Made by a program: the position numbers and the translations under genes. Shown in pieces: positions 9,400-18,473 of a DNA stretch of 64,000 nucleotides. Source of the stretch: Mycolicibacterium aubagnense (GTDB lineage Bacteria > Actinomycetota > Actinomycetes > Mycobacteriales > Mycobacteriaceae); assembly GCF_010730955.1 (NCBI RefSeq), contig NZ_AP022578.1, forward strand, positions 186,001 through 250,000, in the 5' to 3' direction. The first letter of the stretch is position 1; every line of letters begins with the position of its first letter. Under the pieces are notes generated by a model. The model saw nothing but the letters and a program-made list of their open reading frames with translations. It was not told the origin of the DNA and ran no database searches.

Positions 9400-9913
9400 T
9401 ATGGAAGTACACGCCCTCAAACGCGTGGTTGGACGATCTCAGCGATGCGGTCTGGGCGGGTTGCGCGCGGATGTGGCGGTACGACCGGATGGCCGCGATG
9501 TGCGATCCCGGCAGCGGTCGGTGACCGCGTTCGTTCGCCGAGGTGGCCAAGCATTGCGGAGTGGCTGTGGGGATCTGCCCACCGCGGCGGGCCACCGTAG
9601 AGGCGTGGTGGAGAAGGCCAATCACACTGCGGCGCAAAGCTGGTGACGCACCCTGGCCAATGAAGCCACCCCAGCGCACACCCAGGTGAACGTGGATGGC
9701 TTCGCCGCACTGCATGGCGAAACTCGGCTGCTTGGCCGCCGCCGACGGACGGTCATCGGTTGCCATGACCGCCAAAAGCGAGCCATTGCAACCACTTCCG
9801 TCCGTGCCGTATCCGGTGAGCGTCTCGCAGACCCCGCACCACATCACGGCAGGCGATGGTGGTGTCCTACCGCGTAACCGCTACTCTGTGCACGGGTCTG
9901 CTGCACGATCAGG
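9400..9913 (+). pseudogene. DDE transposase fragment (IS21/integrase type)
   Basis: In shifting + strand frames, segments resembling the C-terminal half of an IstA-like DDE transposase can be read: GVVEKANHTAAQSW near 9603 and an RYSV..LLHDQVTVSVTRP-like tail near 9880-9930. Frame changes between them show decay. The fragment ends at the border of the IS3 element. The sequence between about 9331 and 9400 shows nothing else recognisable. Confidence 0.45.
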
Positions 9914-9925
9914 TGACAGTTTCGG

Positions 9926-10782
9926 TCACGCGGCCTGACTGGCCGGTGTGGTCATGATTGCTTCGAATTCGATCGGGGTCAACCGCCCGAGGCCGGACTG
10001 GCGGCGGCGCCGGTGGTAGGTGCGCTCGATCCAGGTGACGATCGCGATACGGAGTTGTTCTCGGGTGTCCCAGCGGCGGCGGTCGAGCACGTTCTTCTGC
10101 AGCAGGCTAAAGAAGCTCTCCATGGCGGCGTTGTCGCCGGCGGCTCCGACACGGCCCATAGAGCCGACCATCTCGTGTTGATTCAAGGCGTGTACGAATT
10201 TCCTTGACCGGAACTGAGATCCGCGATCCGAGTGCAGAATGCACCCGCGACATCTCCGCGTCGGGCTACCGCGCTGTGTAGTGCCCGGATGGCCAGTTGT
10301 GACTTCATTCGGGAGTCGATGCTGTAGCCGACGATCCGGTTGGAGAACACGTCCTTAATCGCACAGAGGTAGAGCTTGCCCTCACCGGTGCGGTGCTCAG
10401 TGATGTCACTGAGCCACAACTGATTTGGCCCTTCAGCGGTGAAGTCACGCTCGACAAGATCGTCGTGCACCGGCGGCCCGACTTTGCCGTTCTTGCCGCG
10501 TTTCTTACCAAACACGCTCCACAGTCGATTCTGCGAGCAGATCCGCCATGCGGTGCGCTCGGCCATCGGCTCGCCGGCATCGCGCGCCTCCTCCACGAGG
10601 TAGCGGTAGCCGAACTCCGGATCGTCTGCGTGCGCGTCGAACAGCGCATTGGCGCGGTAGGCCTCGATGAGTTCGGCCTCGGTGATGGGGTCGGCCAGCC
10701 AGCGGTAATACGGTTGGCGGGAGAGCTTGAGTACCCGGCACGTCACCGCGACGGGGATCCCGTCGGCGGCGAGCTCTTTCAC
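9926..10782 (-). pseudogene. IS3-family orfB transposase, frameshifted
   Basis: The N-terminal part (10782 down to about 10250) reads as an rve-type integrase with the IS3 pattern (DELVERDFTAEGPNQLW, SDITEH). At about 10245-10255 the frame must shift to continue as CILHSDRGSQFRS and then MESFFSLLQKNV to the stop at 9926. Because of this single frameshift the active-site region is split, so the enzyme is probably dead unless the shift is a sequencing error. It follows orfA with a 4-bp overlap. Confidence 0.75.
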
Positions 10783-11087
10783 GAGCGGGTAGACCCTTTT
10801 CCCGGCAGATTGGCCTGCGATAAATACGCTGCGGCCCGACGCAGCACCTCGTTCTCTTGCTCTAGCAGTTTGATCCGCCGTCGGGCTTCGCGCAGCTCAC
10901 CGGACTCGCTGGCGCTCTTGCCGGGCTTGGTGCCTTCGTCGATGTCGGCCTGACGGAGCCATTTCTGCAGCGTCATCGGGTGCACTCCGAAATCGGTGGC
11001 GATCTGCTCGATCGTTACACCGTCATCGCGGTTGCGAGCGACCCGGACGACGTCGTCGCGGAACTCGCGGGGGTAGGGCCTTGCCAT
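10779..11087 (-). CDS. IS3-family orfA (HTH transposase subunit)
   Basis: This is a 102-residue product from ATG 11087, which has GGAAGG 9 bases upstream. It has an IS3 OrfA HTH (residues about 20-50, GVTIEQIATDFGVHPMTL) followed by a leucine-rich coiled coil (IKLLEQENEVL). It binds the IS ends in this family. It overlaps orfB by 4 bp, as expected for translational coupling or frameshifting. Confidence 0.8.
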   Translation of the reverse strand: MARPYPREFRDDVVRVARNRDDGVTIEQIATDFGVHPMTLQKWLRQADIDEGTKPGKSASESGELREARRRIKLLEQENEVLRRAAAYLSQANLPGKGSTRS

Positions 11088-11140
11088 GGGGACATCCTTC
11101 CAGCCCGCCCATGCTGGGCAAGCCAACTCAGATGTCACCT

Positions 11141-11402
11141 ATTCGTGCAGCAGACCCCACCCCGGGAGTTGGCCACCGTCCACGTCGCGGTTAGCCATCC
11201 CCTCGGTGGCCAGTTCTGCGGTATCGCCACCGCGGGCGGCATCGTGGTGGCCCGGCACCGGTTGGCCGCGGATGAGCTCGGCGCCATGGCGCGTGACGGT
11301 GAGCATGTCATCGCCCTGCGCACCGCCGCAACGAACGCATCCCACCGAGCCAAATTGGACTACACCAACGCTAAATGCATTGCTACACAGCGCAATACAT
11401 GA
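11141..11402 (+). pseudogene. Transposase C-terminal fragment
   Basis: The + strand reads ELATVHVAVSHPLGG, then GGIVVARHRLA, typical of the beta-barrel tail of IstA-type DDE transposases, to a stop near 11402. Its first residues overlap in meaning with the end of the fragment left of the IS3 element (VTVSVTRP versus VHVAVSHP), so the two halves probably come from different copies. Confidence 0.45.
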
Positions 11403-11429
11403 CTCGAATCCCGATCCGAGAAGGACACC

Positions 11430-11702
11430 GTGACCATCGACACCAACCAATTGCACTCCATTAGCGACCTGCTGGACGTCACCGACGGATCCCTGCGCAG
11501 CGGCACCATCGCCACCCGCCTCGCTGACTACATGCACACCACCTGCACCGACCGACCCCGCCTACTGCGCGGTGCCAGCTACGCTACCGGCCTGATCAGG
11601 CTCAACACCCACAACCTGCCTAGCGACCAGCGAAAACCGCTACAGCGACCGAGTCACCCCGACCGGCCACTAACCAAATGCCGAGGTCGGATCCACCGTT
11701 AA
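11430..11702 (+). CDS. Hypothetical protein, possible IS remnant
   Basis: A GTG at 11430 preceded by GAGAAGG opens a 90-residue frame. The first 40 residues (MTIDTNQLHSISDLLDV...) look protein-like, while the last 30 are rich in Pro/Arg and may be out-of-frame sequence. It lies directly after transposase debris, so it could be the truncated second gene of that IS. I do not recognise it. Confidence 0.3.
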   Translation: MTIDTNQLHSISDLLDVTDGSLRSGTIATRLADYMHTTCTDRPRLLRGASYATGLIRLNTHNLPSDQRKPLQRPSHPDRPLTKCRGRIHR

Positions 11703-11845
11703 TCGGACACTCCCGAGGGCAGGCATTGGGTCCGGTTGTCCGAGTTCGCCGATGAGTGCAGGGCGTCCGTTGGCCGCTGCGGCCGTCAAGGCCATTGGTG
11801 GTCGGGTGACACGGTCGAAGTCTGTAACGCCTTCGAGGTTGGTAT

Positions 11846-12364
11846 TCAGCTTCTTTCCTCGCGGGGTGACCGCAGAATGCTGGGGATATCAGATGCCTTC
11901 TGTATGGCGGTAGTGAAGTGTCCCAGCGTGACGACGACGAATAACCCTGACGCTGACGCGGCAAGCTTACCGGTGGTTTCCTCACGCAATTCTGTCCGGA
12001 CTGCGAGTCTCCGGCCAACCCGGGACGCGAGCTCCGCACTGACCTCGTAGGGCGCTCCCAGCAACACCGGCGCGAAGAACTCGGTGTCGAGCTTGCGGGT
12101 GACCGCCATCTCACCGACGACGTAGAGCAGCATGCCCACCATGTCGTCGAGCACAGTGATGACTGCGCCGCCATGTGCGATCCCCGGTGCGCCGCGATGT
12201 CGGCCGTCGAAGGTATGTCTGGCCACCACCCCGTCGCCACGCCGACGCGCTCGCAGGCGATGCCCGTGCGGATTGTCTGTGCCGCAACCAAGGCACCACG
12301 GATGGTGCGCATCGAGGTAGTCGCCGTCGGCGGCAACAGCACGGTTCTGAAATGAATGCCACAC
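11846..12364 (-). CDS. PaaI-like hotdog thioesterase, copy 1 (N-truncated)
   Basis: A GTG start at 12364 gives 172 residues. The hotdog core with the PaaI-type APGIAHGGAVITVLDDMVG segment (about residues 58-77) is intact, so acyl-CoA thioester hydrolysis is likely. The sequence is near-identical to the gene at 36519-37067 on the other strand. The match begins abruptly at the TGGCATTCATTTCAG codons, so this copy lacks about 14 N-terminal residues present in the other, and the upstream sequences differ. The C-terminal tail also diverges after the AIQKAS region. It is probably a transposed partial duplicate. Confidence 0.75.
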   Translation of the reverse strand: MWHSFQNRAVAADGDYLDAHHPWCLGCGTDNPHGHRLRARRRGDGVVARHTFDGRHRGAPGIAHGGAVITVLDDMVGMLLYVVGEMAVTRKLDTEFFAPVLLGAPYEVSAELASRVGRRLAVRTELREETTGKLAASASGLFVVVTLGHFTTAIQKASDIPSILRSPREERS

Positions 12365-12435
12365 TTTCCTTATCCCGACACCCCGACAAACAGTCCATTG
12401 TCAGTGGATCGAGGCTAAGACCGCTCAAGTCACAG

Positions 12436-13056
12436 CTACCTATAGCCAACGCCGAGGTAGCGGAGCGCCACCCGCGAGATCCGCGCACCCGTGGTGGCGA
12501 TGTCCGCGGAGGGAAGGACGACGTGACTCACGGTGAGCCGCACCAGAACGTCTGCGACCTCCTCGACGTCTTCGGAGTCGAGATCGGCGAAGTGGTCGTG
12601 AAACCACGCGACCAAAGCCGCGGAGGAGAGCTGGAGCAGGGACGCCGATGTCGGCAGGAGAGGAAGAACGCCCGTCGTCGTCGGCGCACCGGCGCGATCA
12701 TCCCCTGAGTGGTTGGACGTCAGCACCGACTTCAGGAGCGGACTGGCTTCTGCTTCACGCAGGGTGAACCGCACCGCTGCGGTGATGCCGCCCTGAACGT
12801 CGCCGGTGTGTTCGGCGAGGATGGCGTGGATACCCTCCAGGAAGCGCTGACCCTCGGCCACCACGAGCGCGTCACCAAGTCCCTGCTTATCGCCGAACTC
12901 CTTGTATAGCGTCGGTCGGGAGACGCCGACAAGTTCGGCGACCTCACTCACTCGGACTTGTTCCCAGCCCTTCTCAATGGTGAGTTCCCGTGTCGCCCTC
13001 AAGACCTGCTCGCGGATATGTCGGCGAAACGACATCCGCGCCGAATCAGTTGGCAT
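12436..13056 (-). CDS. TetR-family regulator
   Basis: I chose ATG 13056 (206 residues). An upstream in-frame start at 13113 is possible but adds an unlikely tail. The N-terminal TetR HTH is clear (WEQVRVSEVAELVGVSRPTLYKEFGDKQGL, positions about 29-58). The rest is a helical ligand-binding domain. It is the last gene of the - strand run TetR, thioesterase, hydrolase, TetR, 53 bp after the hydrolase. The ligand is unknown. Confidence 0.85.
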   Translation of the reverse strand: MPTDSARMSFRRHIREQVLRATRELTIEKGWEQVRVSEVAELVGVSRPTLYKEFGDKQGLGDALVVAEGQRFLEGIHAILAEHTGDVQGGITAAVRFTLREAEASPLLKSVLTSNHSGDDRAGAPTTTGVLPLLPTSASLLQLSSAALVAWFHDHFADLDSEDVEEVADVLVRLTVSHVVLPSADIATTGARISRVALRYLGVGYR

Positions 13057-13109
13057 ACGAGCAGAATAGGTGGCGAACTGGGATCTCCCGCGCAGCCCGA
13101 CGACTGGCG

Positions 13110-14024
13110 TCAAACGGTACGGTCGAGAAAGTCGACGACCGCCGTCGAGAATGCGTCGTTGTTGTCGCCAGCAACCATGTGGCCCGCGCCCGACACGTCG
13201 ACGGTTTGCGCGTGGGGAACCAAGGTGAGGAAATCTTTCACTGTCTCTTCGGAGACTATGTCCGACAGCAGGCCGCGGACCAGCAGCGCCGGCGCGGACA
13301 CCTGCCGTGCGCCATCGACAAGGAATGCGCTCATCATCTCGAACTCCTCTGCGCCGTCGTCTGAATCACTCTGCAGGAAATGAAAATTCGACGTCGCAAA
13401 CGCCGGATCCCATCGCCAGGCCCAGCGACCGTCTCCACGTCGGCGGAGGACTTTTTGAAGGCCGTCGACGTTTTCGGGGCGAGGGCGGTGCGGGTTGTAG
13501 GCGGCGATCACGTCAGCGGCCGACTCTAGGCTGTCGAAACCTTCGGGATGGGCCGACATGAACGATAGGACTCGGCGGGCGCCGTGCATCTGCATTCGCG
13601 GAGTGATGTCAACCAGGACGACGGCCTGCCATAGCTCCGACGGGGCGAGCAAGTGCGTGCCGAGGATGGTCAAACCGCCCAAGGATGCCCCGATCGCGGC
13701 AACTGGGCGGGCGGAGCCGGCGTACGCGCGCACGGCCAACAGGTCGGACCCCAGCCGTTCGATGTCATAGCGTCCGTCCGGATCCCAGTCGCTGTCACCA
13801 TGTCCCCTTGCGTCGTAGGCGGCAACGGTGTAGCCCCGCTGATGCAATCGTTGGGCGGTGACATCCCAGGCGTGCCGGCTCTGACCACCGCCGTGAAGGA
13901 GCAACACGACCGCCCGCGGTCCGTCACAGCGGTAGAAGTCGACCGCCAGCGAGAGCCCATCCACCGTGGGCACGCGCTCGACGACAGGAGCGGACGAATC
14001 ATGTGCTCTGTTTGCAGAGTTCAA
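13110..14024 (-). CDS. Alpha/beta-fold hydrolase
   Basis: The likely start is TTG 14024, which overlaps the thioesterase stop as TTGA. An ATG at 14072 would overlap that gene further. The 304-residue product has the oxyanion HGGG segment (VLLLHGGGQSRHAW), nucleophile elbow GASLGG and a late His (SGAGHMVAGD). These are the residues expected of a serine ester, lactone or epoxide-type hydrolase. It is in an operon with a thioesterase, consistent with ester or acyl metabolism. The exact substrate is unknown. Confidence 0.85.
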   Translation of the reverse strand: MNSANRAHDSSAPVVERVPTVDGLSLAVDFYRCDGPRAVVLLLHGGGQSRHAWDVTAQRLHQRGYTVAAYDARGHGDSDWDPDGRYDIERLGSDLLAVRAYAGSARPVAAIGASLGGLTILGTHLLAPSELWQAVVLVDITPRMQMHGARRVLSFMSAHPEGFDSLESAADVIAAYNPHRPRPENVDGLQKVLRRRGDGRWAWRWDPAFATSNFHFLQSDSDDGAEEFEMMSAFLVDGARQVSAPALLVRGLLSDIVSEETVKDFLTLVPHAQTVDVSGAGHMVAGDNNDAFSTAVVDFLDRTV

Positions 14025-14464
14025 GAGATGGCCTTCGGTGCGACGACGGTGACGGTGCCCTGCGCCGCACACACCGCTCTGCCGTCGTTGCAGATGTCGA
14101 TACGTGCCACACCGCTGGTTCTGCCCAGCGAGATGATCTCAGCCGTGGCTACACAGGTTCCGCTGGAGACTGGACGAAGCAAATTCAGTTTGAACTCCGT
14201 CGTCGCGACCCAGGATCCCATCGGAATCACGGGATAAAACACCACTCCAAGGCAATGGTCGACCATGGCCGACAAGCAGCCGCCATGCAAGTTGCCGAAA
14301 GGCGTCTTCAGGTCGTCGCGTGCGTCCATCTCCGCGACGAGCCGTCCAGCAGTGAATTCAGTGTGCCGGAAGCCGAGGTAACCGGCCAACCCGCCCGTGG
14401 TTTCTGCTGCGCTCTGCAGTTGTTCAGCGACCTGCTGGTTGAACGTGGTGAACTGCACAGACAT
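14021..14464 (-). CDS. PaaI-type hotdog thioesterase
   Basis: This is a 147-residue hotdog-fold protein with the motif NLHGGCLSAMVDHCLG (about residues 72-87), where the HGG segment and following acidic residue form the acyl-CoA hydrolase site of the PaaI group. It is unlike the duplicated thioesterases at 11846 and 36519. It is first after the TetR gene at 14512 and coupled to the hydrolase downstream. Regulation could act through the inverted repeat at 14491-14510, close to its start. Confidence 0.8.
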   Translation of the reverse strand: MSVQFTTFNQQVAEQLQSAAETTGGLAGYLGFRHTEFTAGRLVAEMDARDDLKTPFGNLHGGCLSAMVDHCLGVVFYPVIPMGSWVATTEFKLNLLRPVSSGTCVATAEIISLGRTSGVARIDICNDGRAVCAAQGTVTVVAPKAIS

Positions 14465-14490
14465 GTCCGGCCTCCTACCTCAGCTGTGGT

Positions 14491-14510
14491 TGAGACATTA
14501 CGCCTTGTCT
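14491..14510. promoter_or_regulatory. Possible operator before the thioesterase gene
   Basis: TGAGACA and TGTCT half-sites face each other across 8 bp, 27 bp upstream of the thioesterase ATG and right after the TetR stop. The position fits an internal operator of the upstream TetR. The symmetry is short, so this is tentative. Confidence 0.3.
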
Positions 14511-14511
14511 G

Positions 14512-15171
14512 TCACATCGGTCGACAATGGTCGCTCACCAGGATTGCGGGAAGGAGGAACCTTGAAAGAAATGTCCTGAGCCCGTCACGACTGCGCTCCC
14601 GCGGTCCTCGAACAGTCAGCAGGCTCAGTATCGTGCGGAGAACCCACTCGGCGGCGTCGTCGACGGAGACGCCCGGTTCTACGTAACTCCAGTGTCTCCT
14701 GAAGATGGGACGGAGAAACTCGGTGACGAGTTCGAAGAGTGACGTCGAGGTCCCCGCCGCGAGGCCAACGCCGGCGAGTTCCTCGTCGCTGCCGAACAAC
14801 AATCCGATGATCTCTTCGCGGCGCGCGGCCTCAACTGTGTATTCCACGAAATCGACGAGAGCGGAGCCCAGATCGGTGTGCTCCGCGATCCGGGGGGTGA
14901 TGCGATCGAGATAGCGCTCGGCGGCGCGAATGATGACGCCCGACATCACCGCCTCCCGATTGGGGAAGTAGCGATACACCGTTGCCCTGGAGACACCCGC
15001 TGTTCTGCCGATGTCCTCCATGGTCGTGCCTACCACGCCGCAACTCTCAAGGCACCGCTCGGCAGCATCTAGCAATCGGTCGCGAGCGGAACCACGATCT
15101 GACGGCGCTTCGGCACCCCATCGCACCAACTTCGTCGACACAACAGCCAGTATGCCGCGGGCGCACACCAT
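14512..15171 (-). CDS. TetR-family regulator
   Basis: ATG 15171 (219 residues) or GTG 15141 are the plausible starts. A longer open frame upstream has no TetR character. The HTH is MEDIGRTAGVSRATVYRYF, followed by an all-helical ligand domain. It heads the - strand thioesterase/hydrolase operon and faces the broken thiolase gene at 15256, so it may once have controlled both directions. Confidence 0.85.
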   Translation of the reverse strand: MVCARGILAVVSTKLVRWGAEAPSDRGSARDRLLDAAERCLESCGVVGTTMEDIGRTAGVSRATVYRYFPNREAVMSGVIIRAAERYLDRITPRIAEHTDLGSALVDFVEYTVEAARREEIIGLLFGSDEELAGVGLAAGTSTSLFELVTEFLRPIFRRHWSYVEPGVSVDDAAEWVLRTILSLLTVRGPRERSRDGLRTFLSRFLLPAILVSDHCRPM

Positions 15172-15255
15172 TGTGGCTTGACTGCAGATATGACACCATC
15201 GCATTCGTGTCTCACAACAGCCTGTGGCCCTGAGCGAGTGATCGATTGTCGGTAG

Positions 15256-16056
15256 ATGCGCATACCCCGGTGGTTGGTCGGCGTAGGCGAAGTCACCCAT
15301 CGCGGGAACGACGTTGTGGACCCGATCGACTTGGCAGTGGAGGCCGCGCGGTCAACGACACCGGTCGCGCGGTCGAACGGCACATCGACACGGTCGCGGC
15401 TCCCGGCATCCTGGTCATATCGCGGGACAATCCCGCCAGCAGGATCGCCGAAGCGATACGCATCAGTCCCGCCCGCCGCATCAGCTGTCCAGTCGGCGGA
15501 AACACCCCGCAGTATCTCGTCGAGGTGTTGGATGGAGAAATAGCCGAGGGCCGCGCAGACGTTGTCCTGGTCGTCGGCGCGGCGAGCGGGCATTCCGCGC
15601 GCAAGCTCCAGGGTGAGACACTTCTCAACTGCCCAGCCCCGCCCCGCTCCGGCGACGAATCCCTTGGGGACGCCCGCCCCGGGCTGAGTCAAGCCGAGAT
15701 GTCGGTAGGTCTAAGTTGGCCGCACGAGGTGTATCCCATCTTCGAGTCCGCGATCGCCGCACGCCAGGGCCATGATTTCGATGCGCAAAGGGAGCGGCTG
15801 GGAACGCTGATGGCACCGTTCACAGCCGAGGCGGCGCGCCATCCCGAGCAGGCTTGGTTCCCGCGCACACGAAGTGCCGCCGAACTCAGCGAAGTAACGG
15901 CGGAAAACCGCATGGTGTACTTGCCTTATCCCAAGCTGCTCAACAGCAACATGTCCGTCGACATGGCTGCCGCGTTTATCGTTGTGGCGGCCGAGATGGC
16001 AGACGAATTGGGCGTCTCGCGCGATCGTTGGGTCTTTCCCTGGTCAGCGGCAACCT
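15256..16056 (+). pseudogene. Acetyl-CoA acetyltransferase (thiolase-like), broken
   Basis: The reading frame starts at ATG 15256 (RIPRWLVGVGEVTHRG). It must shift by one near 15347 to continue as RAVERHIDTVAAPG, then YLVEVLDGEIAEGRADVVLVVG and QAEMSVGLSWPHEVYPIFE. These segments match mycobacterial acyl-CoA acetyltransferases of the SCP-x/lipid-transfer type. At about 16056 the gene stops abruptly in the middle (FPWSAATCN) where tyrosine-recombinase sequence begins. The C-terminal half with the thiolase active-site residues is lost. It belonged to the lipid-degradation theme of the island. Confidence 0.7.
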
Positions 16057-16680
16057 GCAACGACGTGTGCCACCGAGCTACTCAACGATGGTGTCCCGAT
16101 CCACGTCGTGCAACGCTATCTCGGGCACAAGAGCCCGGAGATGACCATGGGGTACGCGGCCACACTGTCGGCGACCGCCGAGACCGAGTTCCTCAGACAC
16201 AAGAAGATCGGGGCGCACGGCACCGAGATCGCGATCAGCCCCATCGACATGTACCTGATGACCCAGCTGGGATCACGCACCGACCGGGTGCTGCCCAACG
16301 GGGTGTGCCTGCTACCCCCGCTGAAAACCTGCGACAAGGGCAACGCCTGCCTGTCCTGCGGGCATTTCGCTACCGACGCAACGCATCTCGATGAATTGCG
16401 TGAGCAGCAGGGGCGAACCCAAGTCCTGCTCGATGCCCGCCGCAGCCAGCATTTGGCCCGCACCGGCCGCGAACTGACCGACGACAACGTCTGGGTGCAC
16501 GAACGTCTACGTGAACTGTCCTCACTGGCCGCCATCATCGACCGCATCAGCACCGAACACGCGGTGAACGCCGCGATCGCCGGGGCCGGCACCGCCCACC
16601 GGATACCGCTGACGCCGGTGGCCACCCGCGGCGCCCACGATTCGGCACTACGCAAAGCCGATCCGGCCGGTTCCTCGTGA
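16057..16680 (+). pseudogene. Tyrosine recombinase C-terminal fragment (transposon tnpB type)
   Basis: From about 16057 the frame reads TCATELLNDGVP, HVVQRYLGHKSPEMTMGYA, which is the last catalytic block of a tyrosine recombinase (HxxR neighbourhood, LGH and the nucleophilic Tyr). A cysteine-containing segment (LKTCDKGNACLSCGHF) and a helical tail follow. It resembles the second recombinase of Tn554-like three-gene transposons. The N-terminal half is missing, and its 5' border is fused to the thiolase remnant. The stop overlaps the next start as GTGA. Confidence 0.7.
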
Positions 16681-17069
16681 GCGCCACCGAAGCCTCCAAA
16701 CAGGCACTGTGCCGCCATGCCCGCCAACGCAGCGACAACGTCCGCAAAAGGATCGACAAGGCCCTTACCGACCTCCGCCGCTCCGGCGCGACCATCAACA
16801 TCGCTGCGGTGGCCAAACGCGCAGGGGTCACCCGCAAAGCGGTGTACGCCCACGAGGACCTACTGACCCGCATCCGAACCCACACCCGACTTGCGACCGC
16901 ACCCACGGCCAGTTCCCCCACCGGGCAGACCACCAACACCATCATCGACGCGCTGCGACGGCAGCTGGCAGCCAAAGAACGAGAAATCACCACCTTGCGC
17001 GGCCAACTTCGCCAGCGGGACAACACTATTGCGGTCCTGCACGGCAAGCTGGAGCAAACCCAACCGTAG
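16677..17069 (+). CDS. TnpC/DUF6262-like transposon accessory protein
   Basis: The 130-residue product starts at GTG 16677, overlapping the recombinase stop. It has an HTH (TINIAAVAKRAGVTRKAVY) and a long coiled coil (LRRQLAAKEREITTLRGQL). This is the typical third gene of Tn554-like transposons, which aids recombination. It appears complete but is orphaned by loss of the upstream genes. The gap 17070-17279 holds only a TGACGCGTCA palindrome (17216-17225). Confidence 0.65.
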   Translation: MSATEASKQALCRHARQRSDNVRKRIDKALTDLRRSGATINIAAVAKRAGVTRKAVYAHEDLLTRIRTHTRLATAPTASSPTGQTTNTIIDALRRQLAAKEREITTLRGQLRQRDNTIAVLHGKLEQTQP

Positions 17070-17279
17070 AACGACCACCCTGCACGCTGCGAGCGTGTGG
17101 CGATACTGACGCAGGCGCCACGCTCGACGACAGCATCGGCGCTACGCCGTGGTTGGTCGGCCGGGTCACCACCGAGGACTCCTTGCACTGCGGATCGCGG
17201 CAGAAACCCACCTGTTGACGCGTCAGTCAATTAGTCTGGTTCTCGATTCTATTGCTCTACTTTGGCGGCGGGAGCGGAT

Positions 17280-18473
17280 ATGACGACAGCGCAGCTTCGC
17301 TACGACCCGTTCGATCCGGTGATCCAGGACGACCCGTATCCGGTGTATCGGATGTTGCGCGACGACGCGCCGGTGTTCTGGGCATCGATGTCGAACACCT
17401 GGGTGCTCAGCCGCCACGAGGATGTGACTGGCGCCTTGCTCGATCACCAGCGGTATTCCTCGATCAATGGTGTGTTTCCGACGCCGCCGGACGTCCCGTT
17501 CCTGGAGTCGTTTCTGCCGATGATGATCATGATGGATCCGCCGCGGCACGATGCGCTGCGCGGTTTGGTGAGCAAGGCATTCACGCCTCGGCGGATAGCC
17601 GCTCTGGAGGCGAGCATCGACGCGCTGGCGGTGTCTTTGGCCCAGGGATTGGTCAGCAATGCCGGTCGTGGGGATTTCATTGAGGATTTTGCCGGGGTCC
17701 TTCCGGCGATGGTGATTGCCGACCTGTTGGGTGTGCCGCGACAGGATCGTCAGCAGTTCCGGCAGTGGTCGAGCACGCTGATCCAGTCCAACCCGGCGCG
17801 CGGCGAGGTGGCTGACGGTTTGGCGGCCGCAGCGGCGGTGTACGGGTATTTCGCTGATTTCCTGGCCGAGCGGCGCCGGGCGCCGCGCGATGACCTGATG
17901 TCGGCGCTGGTGGCCGCAGAAATCGACGGTCAGCGCCTCCGCGACGACGAACTGCTCGGGTTTTGTCTGCTGTTGCTGATCGCCGGCCATGAGACCACGA
18001 CTAACTTGTTGGGCAATGCCGCGGTGGTGCTGGCCGCGGATCAGCGCAGCCGCCGTCGGCTGGCCGCCGATCCGGCGCTCATCGCGCCGGCGGTCGAGGA
18101 GCTGTTGCGCTATGACTCACCGGTGCAAGGACTTTCACGGGTGCTGACCACCGATGCGACCCTGCATGCGACAACGATGTCGCGCGGCGACTCGGTGCTG
18201 TTGCTGTTCGGTTCGGCCAATCGCGACGAACGGGCCTTCACTGACCCGGACATCTTCGACATCGGCCGCAAGCCTGAACATCAGGTGGCTTTCGGTCGGG
18301 GTATCCACTTCTGCCTGGGGGCCGCGCTTGCGCGTATGGAGGCTCGAATTGCCTTGCGCGCGTTGCTGTCACGGTTGCCGGAGTGGTCCGTTGATCACGC
18401 TGAGGCGGTGCGTCTTCAGTCGGGGCCGATTCGCGGTTATCTGTCGCTGCCGATCAGCTGGCCGGTGAGCTAG
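17280..18473 (+). CDS. Cytochrome P450
   Basis: ATG 17280 gives 397 residues, typical of soluble bacterial P450s. The I-helix AGHETT motif (about residue 236), EELLR K-helix and heme-binding FGRGIHFCLG with Cys345 are all present. It oxidises a hydrophobic substrate using electrons from a ferredoxin, and none is adjacent (the nearest is at 28296). It is convergent with a TetR gene, overlapping by 20 bp, and near a hydroxyacyl-CoA dehydrogenase, consistent with lipid or steroid-type catabolism. The CYP family is not assigned. Confidence 0.9.
   Translation: MTTAQLRYDPFDPVIQDDPYPVYRMLRDDAPVFWASMSNTWVLSRHEDVTGALLDHQRYSSINGVFPTPPDVPFLESFLPMMIMMDPPRHDALRGLVSKAFTPRRIAALEASIDALAVSLAQGLVSNAGRGDFIEDFAGVLPAMVIADLLGVPRQDRQQFRQWSSTLIQSNPARGEVADGLAAAAAVYGYFADFLAERRRAPRDDLMSALVAAEIDGQRLRDDELLGFCLLLLIAGHETTTNLLGNAAVVLAADQRSRRRLAADPALIAPAVEELLRYDSPVQGLSRVLTTDATLHATTMSRGDSVLLLFGSANRDERAFTDPDIFDIGRKPEHQVAFGRGIHFCLGAALARMEARIALRALLSRLPEWSVDHAEAVRLQSGPIRGYLSLPISWPVS

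Larger units (their letters stand above)
9911..11140 (-). mobile_element. IS3-family element A
   Basis: It is bounded by the inverted octamers AGGTGACA (9911-9918) and TGTCACCT (11133-11140). It holds two overlapping - strand ORFs of IS3 type. No target duplication is visible in the flanks (left ...gatc, right attc...), and both flanks carry transposase debris, so it probably sits at a recombination junction and not at a simple insertion. The exact ends rest on the short inverted match only. Confidence 0.65.

Noticed and set aside
17216..17225. TGACGCGTCA palindrome as operator of the first P450
   Set aside because: Ten-base palindromes arise by chance, and it does not match the operator motif used by neighbouring genes.
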